A DNA stretch of 64,000 bases from contig NC_064617.1 in NCBI RefSeq assembly GCF_023898315.1, positions 714,943,202 to 715,007,201 on the forward strand. Reading direction: 5' to 3'. The stretch comes from Schistocerca nitens (lineage: Eukaryota > Arthropoda > Insecta > Orthoptera > Acrididae). Of the stretch, positions 10,354 through 20,879 are shown piece by piece. Position 1 is the first letter of the stretch; each line of letters starts with the position of its first letter. The notes below the pieces were generated by a model. It searched no databases. It was not told where the DNA came from and saw only the letters and a list, made by a program, of their open reading frames with translations. The translations under genes were made by a program, and so were the position numbers.

Positions 10354-11042
10354 AGATGAGGATAACGTGGAAGTTATGTATTCATGCTATGTAGTTATTT
10401 AAGTATTTGTTGCAGTTCGCTTTGACAGCAGGTGTTATATTGCATGGTATAATGACTGAAGGTTTTGGAAAGGACAGCTATGGAACACATCTTTATACAC
10501 ATTTCACTACCTGTTAATTCGAAGTTCACTACTTTTCAGCATAAAATGCATTTCTTCTCTCAGCGTAATAATCCATTTTTATATATATTTTTGCAGGAGA
10601 AATTATTTATGAAATTAATGTGCTATAAGCAGTTGTTCATTAAATCTACGTCATTTATGAATGTGATTACATATACTCTATTTGTTTCATAACCTTGCTA
10701 CAGTTGACTCATGACGAATGACGATACACATTTTCATTTACAGGAACAACTCAGAAGCAAATTTTTTTCCCCTTTTTTCTTCTTGCTTTCCCCTATAATT
10801 ACCCAAAGCAATGCATTGCTGACAAAAAAAAATGTATTACCAGTCCCAAATAATGATACCAGTTTAAGAGAGTTCTGAGTAATGCTGATTAGCTCTGAAT
10901 AGTATGTCACTTGAATAATGAATAATAATGCTTTGTAACTGGGAAATGAATGCTACTGATTACTGTATTGAGATGAGCAATGATTAATTATGAACATTAT
11001 TCTGTAATACTATGTTATTGACTACCTCCTGTTTTAAGTTAT
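10354..11042. other. AT-rich stretch with nothing recognised
   Basis: A 75-residue frame (10465-10692, plus) shows no domain or bias. I see no repeat ends or RNA gene. Confidence 0.4.
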
Positions 11043-11655
11043 GACTTCTGATGATTTGTAATTAGAAAATGATTGCTTATGTTCTCTGTAAATCATTATA
11101 TGAATATTATTATGTAATGACTTCTGATGATTTGTAATTAGGAAATGTGTACCAATGTTCTCTGTAAAACACCACATTAATACTTCTGATGACTTGTAAT
11201 TAGGAAATGAGTGCCTATGTTCACTGTAAATCATTACATGAATATTATTATGTAATGACTTCTGATGACTTGTAATTAGGAAATGAGTGCCAGTGTTCTC
11301 TGTAAAGCACCACATGAATATCATGACTTCTGATGACTTGTAATTAGGAAATGAGTACCAATGTTCTCTGTAAAGCACCACATGAATGTAATGACTTCTG
11401 ATGATTTATAATTAGGAAATGAGTGTCAATGTTCTCTGTAAAGCACCATATGAATATAATGACTTCTGATGATTTGTAATTAGGTAATGAGTACCAATGT
11501 TCTCTGTAAAACACCACATTAATACATCTGATGACTTGTAATTAGGAAATGAGTACCAATGTTCTCTGTAAAACACCATATGAATATTATGACTTCTGAT
11601 GATTTATAATTAGGCAATACGAGCCAATGTTCTCTGTAAAACGCCAATTTATGAA
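11043..11655. repeat. Tandem array, about nine units of about 67 bp
   Basis: Units begin at the motif GACTTCTGATGA near 11043, 11119, 11183, 11258, 11325, 11392, 11461, 11525 and 11590, so spacing varies from 64 to 76 bp. A typical unit holds TTGTAATTAGGAAATGAG, then CAATGTTCTCTGTAAA, then CACCA and TGAATA. Copies differ by substitutions and small indels, so the array is not new. A 115-residue minus-strand frame here is only the repeat read in one frame. Confidence 0.88.
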
Positions 11656-12180
11656 CATTATTCTGTAATACTACATACATGGTACAGAAATGTTCAATAA
11701 CTGGGCAATGAATGCCGCAAACTACTAATGTAATTCTCAGTGAAGACTAGTATGTGACTTAATGTCCTTCACCTTCTGGCCTAACTACCCTGAATTACTG
11801 CAATATCCGTTTATCCTGTATATCCTCTTGATCATGGAGCACTATATTTGGTTTTTGCACTAATTCTACGTTGGTGTACCTTACAAGAACGTGGTGTTGA
11901 CACGACATGCTGTCCACCACATTGAGCGATGGAGATGTTATTATGGTCCCACTGTTTGGTGTACCTAATGTACTGCTAAAACGATTACATGGAATATTAC
12001 TACGACATTTCAGTGTCTTTGCTACGCTGATAAATACTTCAGGGAAAAGAACTTCAGATTGTTCCACTTGGTGTTGTGCTACAGTAGAAAGATATGGACT
12101 TTCAGTGCAGCTGCGTGCAACCTAAAGTGCTACAACCATGATGCAATCTTTCCCTTTCCTATCCTAATTATTTTTTTTTT

Positions 12181-12422
12181 GATTTGCTGATATATTCTGC
12201 ATTATAGTGCGTGTGCACTTTCGTTATTTTTCTAACATGATTTCTACTCATTGTATGTACATTTTTTTTCATTTGCTGATATGTTCTGAACTACAGTACA
12301 TGTGCACTTATGTCATTTGTTAATATGTTTTGTGCTGAAATTCAGTAAGTGTGCACTTTTGTCATTTATCAATATGATTTGTATATACATTTTTCTGATT
12401 TGCTGATATGTTCTGTACTCCT

Positions 12423-12484
<62 letters not shown>

Positions 12485-12520
12485 TGTCATTGTCTGAAAT
12501 GTTGTGTACTCGGTGCATGT
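12181..12520. repeat. Degenerate tandem repeat holding a (TA)n microsatellite
   Basis: ATTTGCTGATATGTTCTG-like segments recur near 12181, 12269, 12316, 12364, 12397 and 12485, often followed by GTGCACTT. About 28 TA units lie at 12425-12480. Shows old tandem growth plus a young microsatellite. Confidence 0.7.
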
Positions 12521-12589
12521 ACACCATATTTACTTCATGTTCTATATCTGTATATTCTCTGTTTGTAAAGTTAATTAGTTAAGAAAAAA

Positions 12590-13380
12590 TTTGTTGCTCA
12601 TGGCAAGTCCAAATGACTCACCATCGCTGCCAAATTTTTGCCCCCCCAGTGGAGGGTTAGGAAACATGTATGTATTCAGTACAGCGATGGCGAGGCATGA
12701 CAGAATCTCTGACCAGAGAGTTATTTATCGTTGCTAGTCTGCGCTTGACCGCGCGAGTGTTCAGTTGCGTGTAGCGAGTCGGCAGGTTCAGTTGCGAGTG
12801 AGAAGTTGCGTGTAGCGAGTCGGCAGGAACAGTTGCGAGTTGTACTCAGTCGGAGTTGTGTGTGAGGAGTCGGCGGGCGTCGACATGGGTCTCTGCTCAA
12901 GGTTCGGGACGAGGTATATTGTTAAATAAGGTAATGAAGCAGCATTGCGCACATCTGATAATGTAATGTATGTTAATTGTAATTAATTTGTTCAAGAAAT
13001 GCCCTAATAATAATTTTGTTTTCAAAGCAATCGTTTTAAGAAAAGAATCATTCGAATTGAAACAATATTTCCTATGCTTTTCCTCCTAGAATCAATTTAT
13101 CAGATTAATTATTGCACAGGGCCTAAGGTCAGCGCAGCTGCCCTTATAAAATTTATCAGGTTCACCTTAACGTTAATTTTGTGGGGACTTAACATTTTTG
13201 CACATTTTTATTATCATTGAGTTTTATTACTATGGGAAGCTAACATTTGGCACTATTTGCAATTCTATTCAACTCTTTTCATTTTCATATTTTTGTGGGA
13301 AGGTTACACTTGGCTCTATTCCCATTAACATTTAAAAATTGTCGTTTTCAAAATTTGCGGGGAGGTTACAAGCTACTCTT
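12590..13380 (+). other. Probable decayed retroelement region with internal direct repeats
   Basis: AGTTGCGTGTAGCGAGTCGG occurs twice (near 12761 and 12804), with shorter variants around it. Further on, GTGGGGACTTAACATTT, ATGGGAAGCTAACATTTGGC, GTGGGAAGGTTACACTTGGC and GCGGGGAGGTTACA recur at roughly 60 bp intervals (13180-13375). This looks like LTR or leader sequence of a retroelement, but no coding match backs it. Confidence 0.3.
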
Positions 13381-13384
13381 GAAT

Positions 13385-13580
13385 ACATTACTTTCTCAAA
13401 AATTTTGGATAAAGCTGTTAGAAGGGAGATTGGGCGGTAATTGTTGACATCTGATCTATCCCCTTTTCTATGCAAAGGTATAACAATAGCATATTTCAGT
13501 CTATCAGGGAAAATGCCCTGTTCCAGAGAGCTATTACACAGGCGGCTGAGAATCTTACTTATCTGCTAAGCTTCAGCATT
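13385..13580 (-). pseudogene. LINE reverse transcriptase fragment (N-terminal motifs)
   Basis: Minus-strand translation reads ILSRLCNSSLEQGIFPD, LKYAIVIPLHRKGDRSD and NNYRPISLLTALSKIFEK, the classic opening of non-LTR reverse transcriptases (NYRPISLL). One stop lies near its start. No endonuclease or catalytic FADD box is left nearby. It is a short relic of a Jockey- or CR1-like LINE; the clade is uncertain. Confidence 0.7.
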
Positions 13581-13599
13581 CTTCTGTGGCACACCATTT

Positions 13600-14010
13600 C
13601 AAAAGATCCCATTCTCTTCTTGTCTGTGTTGTTTTCAGTCCACTTTTAATTCCCATACAAGACTACATTCCAGATAAATATTTTCTGAAAATACTTCCTT
13701 AGACTTAAATTTATATTCAATGTTAACAAACTACTCTTCTTCGGAAAAGGTATTCTTGCTATTGCCAGTTGCGTTCTATATCTTCTTTATTTTAGTCGTG
13801 GTAACTTTTCTGTTAATGTTCAAATAGCAAAAATCGTCTACCACTTTTAGCCTCTTCTTTCCTAATTCAATTCCCGTAACATCATCTCATTTAAATCGAC
13901 TTTACTCCATTACCACTGTTTCACTTTTGTTGATTTTTTTTTCTTATATCCTCTTTCAAAGCATTATCAAATCCATTCAACTGATCTTGCATTTCCTTTG
14001 GCTTCCATGG
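13600..14010 (-). pseudogene. Diverged RTE-type LINE, RT C-terminal part
   Basis: Base order matches the RTE copies at 49700-50100 and 59270-59650 with many changes (for example TTCAATGTTAACAAACTACTC and TTCTTCGGAAAAGG, followed by AAATAGCAAAA). This is an old fragment with no open frame. It is next to, but of a different lineage from, the RT fragment on its left. Confidence 0.6.
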
Positions 14011-14079
14011 AAGAATTGTATTGCATACCTAAATACTGTGTTTTTCAAACCACCTTTCCGGCTGATAACTATGTTAGTA

Positions 14080-15551
14080 CACTCCTGTTCATAAATTAAG
14101 GATAACTGCAGAATGTGGTGCCACACAACGCGGCACTACACAAAACTGGCGCCAATAGCATAGGCACATAGGGAACACACACGACACAGATCTGTAAGTC
14201 CAGGGTATTGGTGATAAGTTGAGAAAACCGTCCCGAAACACATGTGCTACAAAACGCCACTGTTTCCTGCGCATGTACCCCGACATCAATATGGGATATG
14301 ATCACCATACACACGTACACAGACCGTACAACGGGTTGGCATACTCTGGATCAGGTGGTCGAGCAGCTGCTGGGGTATAGCTTCCCATTCTTGCACCAGT
14401 GCCCGTCGAAACTCCTGAAGTTTCCTATGGGTTTGAAGACATGCAGCAATACGTCAACCGAGAGCATCCCAGACGTGCTCGATGGGGTTTAGGTCTGGAG
14501 AATAGGCAGGTCACTCCATTCGCCTGATATCTTCTGTTTCAAGGTACTCCTCCACGATGGCAGCTCGGTGGGGCCGTGCGTTAGCATCATCAGGAGGAAG
14601 GTGGGACCCACTGCACTCCTGAAAAGACCGACATACTGGTGCAAAATGACGTCCCGATACACCTGACCTGTTACAGTTCCTCTGTCAAAGACATGCAGGG
14701 GCGTACATGCAACAATCATAATCCCACCCCACAACATCAAATCACGACCTTCATCCAGGTCACTTTCAAGGACATCAAGGGGTTGGTATCTGGTTCCTGG
14801 TTCACGCCAGATGAAAACTGTTGAGAATCACTGTACAGGCTATACCTACACTCGTCCGTGAACATAACCTGGGACCACTGTTCCAATGATCATGTACTGT
14901 GTTCGTGACACCAGGCCTTACGGGCTCTCCTGTGACCAGGGGTCAGTGGAATGCACCTTCCAGGTCTCCAGGCGAATAAACCATGTCTGATCAGTCGTCT
15001 GTAGACTGTGTCTGGAGACAACTGTTCCAGTGGCTGCGGTAAGGTACTGAGCAAGGCTACCTGCAGTATCCGTGGCTGTCTGCAGGCACTGGTGGTGAGA
15101 TATCGATCTTCTTGTGGTGTTGTACACTGTGGACGTCCCGTGCTATAGCGCCTGGACACGTTTCCTGTCTGCTGGAATCGTTGCCATAATCTTGAGATCA
15201 CAGTTTGTGGCACACGGAGGGCCCGTGCTATGACCTGCTGTGTCTGACCAGCCTCCAGTCGCCCTAGTGTTCTACCCCTCATAATGTCATCCATATGTGT
15301 TCTTTGAGCCATTTTCAACACACAGTCACCACCAGAATGTCTGAAAACGTCTGCACACTTACTCGCTGCACCGCACTCTGACATGCACCAACACACCTCT
15401 GCGTATGTGGACTGCTGCCAGCGCCACCGTGCGGCGACCGCAGGTCACATGCACCGCATGGTCATACCCCGAGGTGATTTAAACCCGCAAACCGCCCACC
15501 AGAGCGTTGTTTCACCATGTATCAGCATCCTTAATTTCTGAACATTAGTTT
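14080..15551 (-). mobile_element. Decayed Tc1-like transposon
   Basis: The left end reads CACTCCTGTTCATAAATTAAGGATA after TA. The right end carries the inverted counterpart ATCCTTAATTTCTGAACA, whose outermost bases have decayed. It holds one broken transposase on the minus strand. Confidence 0.8.
14300..15312 (-). pseudogene. Tc1-like transposase pseudogene
   Basis: Starts at MAQRTHMDDIMRGRTLGRLE (15312). The helix-turn-helix part is readable (QVIARALRVPQTVISRLWQR; RHGLFAWRPGR). The first catalytic Asp is in VMFTDECRYSL. The NARPH region is shifted out of frame near 14580, and the SPDLNPIEHVWD region near 14490 is preceded by a Trp-to-stop change. Several more stops follow. The protein would have ended near 14300. 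Clearly dead. Confidence 0.8.
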
Positions 15552-16688
15552 TTCTACACTAAATAACAGCTGATTCGGATTTCTCTAGGGGCGAATAACA
15601 TCGCCTTTCGCCATAGTGTCACAGGCTGCTCGTTACGCCATACGCTCGACAAGAGCTTAAGGCGGACAGGAAGTCCTGATGATTCATGGCTACTCAGCAG
15701 CTGCCTCGAGGGACTGTTTCGATCATATCACGACAGCTTGTTTACATAAAACATGTCAAAAGCTACACAGTCTGTCAAAGACGTATAAATGGTCTCTACG
15801 GCTACCTGTTAGCGGTTGCATAGTATTTCTTTGTGCTACGATTATGACAAGTGAACTAAGATTCGGATCTGATACTGCACAAAATGCTACGCAGTTGTAT
15901 TTTATACTATCACTTCAGAAACACATTCATGGATTGAAATGAATTGTCAAACCTATGGATTTTAATTTCATTGTTTGTTACATGCTACAGATTATTCTTC
16001 AGTTGGTCTAGGATTCATTCAACTTTTTAAAAGAAAAATTGAAATTTAGCAATACAGAATATCGTAAGTAAGAGATCAGCCATCGTAAATACTAGCGTGG
16101 TTTGTAGCAATTGCATTTTCTCGAATAATATCCTGACAGTGAGCACTTAAGACAACTTATGATGACTTATATTGGAAAATAAAAAGCAGCTCGTTAGTAC
16201 TTACATCATGCTACATCTGATGCGTGGTTTCAACAATTTCATTTCCTATTTGATACAGCAAAAAGAGCATTATTTCATCTTTTCGGCTTATCAAACATAT
16301 GGTGAAAATAAATTATCATCAGGAATATCTGTACAGATGAAGCCCAGTTAACATTTATCGAGTAGCACTGGATCATTTTCATTTTTGAAACATAGAAGAT
16401 GCCAGGAGCTATCAGATGTTACTGACGCAGGAAGTATACTTCCCTGACACTAAGGCAACAACTGAAAATATAGTTCGTTACTGAAGCCCAGCCCTTCTTT
16501 ACATGGCAATTTCTCAGAACCTCCTACCGACACCTTAAACAACGTCCGCCAGCACTCCAAATACTGCACGTGTAGTACGTAAAGTCTGTCAAACGGGCCT
16601 CTTTCTTTCATTACGACTATTTAACGTTAAACATCAGTCAGGGCTAGTTTTGCTTTTAGTGTTATAGTGAGTGTATATTTCGTTCTTT
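15552..16688. other. Unannotated stretch
   Basis: No recognisable protein, repeat end or RNA. An 87-residue frame (15679-15942, plus) has no supporting feature. Confidence 0.4.
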
Positions 16689-16699
16689 GTCAGTGATTT

Positions 16700-16894
16700 G
16701 GCTCAAATGGCTCTGAGCACTATGGGACTTAGCTTCTGAGGTCATCAGTCCCCTAGAACTTAGAACTACTTAAACCTAACTAACCCAAGGACATCACAAA
16801 CATCCATGCCCGAGGCAGAATTCGAACCTGCGACCGTAGCGGTCGCACGGTTCCAGACTGTAGCGCCTAGAACCGCTCGGCCACCCTGGCCGGC
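16700..16894 (-). mobile_element. tRNA-derived SINE (family A), full length
   Basis: The tRNA-like head on the right carries an A-box-like TGGCCGAGCGGTTCTAGGCGC and a B-box-like GGTTCGAATTC on the minus strand. Body and tail end at CCATTTGAGCC. The 11 bp duplicate GTCAGTGATTT flanks it (16689-16699, 16895-16905). Confidence 0.93.
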
Positions 16895-17224
16895 GTCAGT
16901 GATTTCCTATGCTTACTGGTGACTATCTGTTATAGTTTCTATTATTTACCTGTTCATCAGGTCTAAGACATTGTTTTCTCTTTCCTTTGACATATTTATT
17001 TTCGCCATTTCCTCCTTCATTTCTTTCAGACCGTATCTGCTTTCGTCTACTCAATTACTCTCTTGATTACGCGGGCGAGACAAAACATTACGACCATCTG
17101 CTTAACAGCGTTTCGGTCCTCCATTGGAACGTAACACAGCAGCGATTTGGCTTAACATGGATTCGACAAGCCCTTGGTAAGTTTCCAGAGATATTTGGCA
17201 CCAGATGTCTTCACTCTAGCACGC

Positions 17225-17475
17225 AAATCCCGTAAATTCAACAACTACAAAAGATTCATCGGCGTTTTGAAAAGTGCGGCAAAACGACTCGCGTTCAGAG
17301 GTTACCGCAAACAATACACTCCTGATTAGAACGAAGACAGCGAAAGACTTCTAAAGGAAATCGAAGACGGTGGTAATCCTCCTACTTCTGCCGAACTTCT
17401 ACAATCACTAAATAAGCACAGGCAAAAGAGATAGAAAGAAACCGTAGCTTCCTTAGACCATACTCTCTGTACTGT
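17225..17475 (+). pseudogene. LINE fragment between endonuclease and RT
   Basis: Translates with two stops as AAKRLAFRGYRKQYTPD, then ERLLKEIEDGGNPPTSAELL, QSLNKHRQKR and KETVASLDHT. This is the linker seen in some insect LINE ORF2 proteins between the endonuclease and the RT. Only this short part is recognisable; flanks are unassigned. Confidence 0.5.
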
Positions 17476-18178
17476 ACGTCACATCATATTTTAATGTTCA
17501 CTCAGAGCTCTCAGTTGGGCAATGGAAAACTTTCACAGTTTGTCTGCACAAGCTTATGACTGGATTTCAAAACTGGACTTAGGGCTATGAACCAATTATG
17601 AACTTGAGGTTGTGTGTACCTATGTAGTAATGTACATACTTCTACATGTTGTATATAGTAGTGTAGTATTTTCTCCTGTTTTCATATGATAAATAACTAA
17701 ATAGGTAATGCAAATAGATAAGTACTAGCATCTGATCAAAATGACAGGACAGAATTGTGTTATGTCTATTCTGGAACTTCCTACTGCGATGTATTTTGTT
17801 TTATTGCCTACAGGTTTGGAATAGTTTAGTCGGAGTAACTGATGGTATTATTATTTTACGTTAAGCTACCTAACTGTTATCGAGCGTGACTAGAGGCGAG
17901 TGAGTGTTTTCTGCCGCAAGATATAGTCCACGGAAGATCGAATAAAATATTTACTCATTTGCACGTAAGTACGTGGTATCAATTACCAATATTTTCTGCA
18001 TATCGTTTTTTCTTCTCATGATCGTAAAGAAGATAACAAGTTCTTTTTTTTGCGTCAAGCAAAATGTCTGAAAATACTTGCGGGTTTACTTTGCGACGAT
18101 GATTATGATACATTTGAGATTGAGCATGGTAAGGCACATAAGGTCCAAAAATTTGAATACGGTATTTATTCATACAAG

Positions 18179-18530
18179 GTGTTTCACAATTAATCTTACA
18201 CGCTTCTAGATATTGTAGAGGCGACTTGGTAGATCAAGTGGAACCCATGTCCGGAAACATGGCTCTGGTTCAAATGGCTCTGAGCACTATGCGACTTAAC
18301 TTCTGAGGTCATCAGTCGCCTAGAACTTAGGTCTAATTAAACCTAACTAACCTAAGGACGTCACACACATCCACGCCCAAGGCAGGATTCGAACCTGCGA
18401 CCGTAGCGGTCGCTCGGCTCCAGACTGTAGCGCCTAGAACCGCACGGCCACTCCGGCCGGCTGTCCGGAAACATCATCCAACTACGCCACTGAGTGTCAA
18501 AGTTAAAGGTGCCGGCGCCTGTAAATGTAT
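18179..18530. other. Edge of a TIR-type DNA element interrupted by a SINE
   Basis: The text CAAGGTGTTTCACAATTAAT, then ACACGCTTCTAGATATTGTA resembles the CAGGGTG-type ends of the mariner-like elements at 39674 and 44655. No matching right end was found. The SINE at 18261 lies within it. Confidence 0.35.
18261..18462 (-). mobile_element. tRNA-derived SINE (family A)
   Basis: Same family as 16700-16894. The 12 bp duplicate GTCCGGAAACAT flanks it (18249-18260, 18463-18474). B-box complement GATTCGAACC is intact. Confidence 0.93.
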
Positions 18531-18535
18531 GTATA

Positions 18536-18950
18536 CACAGAGTGATCCCATGATGATGTTACGGACTTTCTAGGATGATCGAGGAGGATAAATGTATCAA
18601 TTTGAGGTAAGGTTCCCTATACCGGAACCCAACGACTCGAAAGTTATAAGCGAAAACCTTTCTGTTACCTCTGTCAGTGGAATACATGTACTGGTAATGC
18701 TGTTGCTAAGCTTGTAGGGTAGACAACTTTCAGAGGTGGTAGTATGGACCAAAACAAGAAAAAAGTCCAGCAAACACGGGCTCTAAAGTGCATACCTGAG
18801 GAGCCATGAGCACTTGTTCATCTTCGCTACTGTGAAACACTTGTCTTCTATTGAACAAGTGTTCTTAGCTCTTAAGGTATGCAGCTTAGACCCCTTTTCA
18901 CTGGATTTTTTTCTTGTTTTGGTCCATACTACTACCTCTGAAAGTTGGAA
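18536..18950. repeat. Foldback (palindromic) element, right arm truncated
   Basis: 18724-18819 and 18853-18947 are inverted copies about 95 bp long (CAACTTTCAGAGGTGGTAG... against ...CTACCTCTGAAAGTTG), with a 33 bp loop. The sequence from 18536 (AGAGTGATCCCATGATGATG) is the likely outer left arm; its partner is missing on the right, so the element lost its right end. Confidence 0.75.
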
Positions 18951-19024
18951 TGCTATTTTAGTTGTTTGTGCAACAGTGCTCTGACACGTTTTATGTACCA
19001 AGGGGTATCAGCTCCGCCGTTTGT

Positions 19025-19900
19025 TAATTTATTTGGTATAAATCTCTCAATTGCTACCGCCGCTATTTCTTTGAATCCAAGCCAAATCTAAACTTACATT
19101 ATCAATTTGGAAGGAGTGGAGGTTGTCTCTCAGGAAGACGTCAATCACACTTTTAATTGCTTTTTTGAATAGGTACATTTTTCGTATATTTTTGGAGGAT
19201 TTGGTAGTTACGATATTCAGTCTCGCTACGACAATCATGTGTTCACTAATCCCTCTAACCATTTTGATTCTCGTTATTAGCTCAGGATTATTTATTGCTA
19301 AGAGGTCAAGAGTGTTTTCACAATCGTTTACTATTCTAGTGGGCTCATGAATTAACTATTCGGAATAATTTTCAGAGAAACCATTTAGCGTAATTTTGGA
19401 TGATTTTTTATGCGTGCTTCCGAATTTAAACATGTATTTTCGCCAATGCATTTAGGGTAAACTGAAGTCACCACCAACTACAATTATACAGTACGTGTTT
19501 GAAATTAGACTCACGTTTTCTTCGAACCTTTCAGCAGTTGCATTATCTGAGTTGGGAAGTCGATAAAAAGATCACATTATTATTTTCGGTTGCCAAGAAT
19601 GACGCCTACCCATAGAAACTCCCAGGAAGTATCTACTTCAATTTGCTACAAGACAAACTACTACTAACAGCAGCAAACACTCCACCGCGAACTGTGTTTA
19701 GCCTACCGTTTCTGAACAACGGTGGGTCCTTTACAAAAATTTCAGCTTATCCCCAGCTTTAGCCAGCTTTCACTGCCTAGAATGATTTGAGCATCAGTTC
19801 TTTCTATTAGCACTTGCAGGTCTGGTACTTAGCCAACACAGCTACGACAATTTACAACTGTTATACTGATGGTTCCTAGATCTACGTTCTTCCTGTGTTC
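19025..19900 (-). pseudogene. CR1-like LINE endonuclease (EEP) relic
   Basis: Minus-strand reading with many stops. The best part is NPELITRIKMVRGISEHMIV, the C-terminal D/E-H motif region of the exonuclease-endonuclease-phosphatase fold (GLSDH pattern), and upstream a VVGGDFS-like stretch. It follows an ORF1 (20089-20790) in the same orientation, as in CR1-group LINEs. RT is not present to the left, so the copy is truncated. Confidence 0.55.
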
Positions 19901-20088
19901 GACCTGCATCCTTTGAGACTGAAGCCTTTCTTTGTGTTTCTCTGAGACCATCTAACCTAGAAAACAGCCCAATCCGCGCCACGTAGCCCCCGCTACCCGT
20001 GTAGCTTCTTGCATGTAGAGGACTCCTGACCTATGCAGCAGAACCCGAAACTCCATCACCCTGTGGCGCAAGTCGAGGGATCTGCAGC

Positions 20089-20790
20089 CTACACGGTCTC
20101 ACAGAATCGTCTGAGCCTCTGATTCCGACCCTCCATTCGGCTCGGTACCAGAGGTCGACAATCGGTCCTGTCAACTATGCTGCAAATCGTGAGCTCTGCT
20201 TTCATCTCACAAGCATTGCTGGCAGCCTTTATCACTTCATAGATCTGCTGGAAACCAGAGAGAATCTCTTCTAATCCAGAGTGACACACGTCATTGCTAT
20301 CAACGTGAACCACCATCTGCAACAGCCTGTAACCTGTGCTATTCATGGTATCCAGCAGAACCTGTTCCATGTCTGCTATGGCTCCACCTGGTATGCACAC
20401 AGAATGCACGTTGACTTTCTTCCCCTCCTTGGCAGCCGTGGTCCTAAGTGGCTCCATAACGCACCTAACATTGGAGTTTCCAACTACCAATAATCTCACC
20501 CTCTGTGATTGCCCGAATCTTGCAGGCTGAGGGATTTCGATTGAAACAGGACAGCCGACTGCTTCTGGCTGAGGGACAGCGCTAGCCACAGACAGCACCT
20601 GGAACTTACGTTCGCCCCCCTGGGAATTACTTGACCACAGGTGAGGAGCCAACCTCAGTACGAGCAGTAGCAGGGCTGGCCACCAGCGCGGACCGATCGG
20701 CGGACTCGCGAGTCGTTCTGGATGGCCGTTGGATTCTCGTGGCCGGCCCACAACAGTCACGCCCATCCACTGCAGCCACACGCTATGCAA
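20089..20790 (-). pseudogene. LINE ORF1 with SGNH/GDSL esterase-like domain
   Basis: About 233 residues open. Near residues 99-230: VRLLVVGNSNVRCVMEPL, then SVCIPGGAIADMEQVLLDTM, QMVVHVDSNDVCHSG, LEEILSGFQQIYEVIKAA and ELTICSIVDRTDC. This is the block order of the SGNH-hydrolase domain found in ORF1 proteins of CR1-group LINEs (block I with Ser, Gly in block II, block III normally GxND). Block III here reads DSND and block I GNSN instead of GDSN, so catalytic residues look eroded. The N-terminal start is uncertain. Known roles of such ORF1p are RNA and lipid binding; activity here is doubtful. Confidence 0.7.
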
Positions 20791-20879
20791 ACAAAGCCAT
20801 CGCAGCCTGGAGCTGAGAGTGAAGTGTCACCAACTCGGCTCGCATCCTCACGCAGCAATAATAGTCCCTATCCGTACTA

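Noticed and set aside
11034-11381. 115-residue minus-strand frame in the tandem array
   Set aside because: It is the repeat unit read repeatedly in one frame.
11043-11655. CTGATGA...GAAA in each satellite unit, looking like a hammerhead core
   Set aside because: The segment between the boxes forms at most a 2 bp stem, no matching stem III or cleavage site follows, and units do not keep pairing. Likely coincidence.
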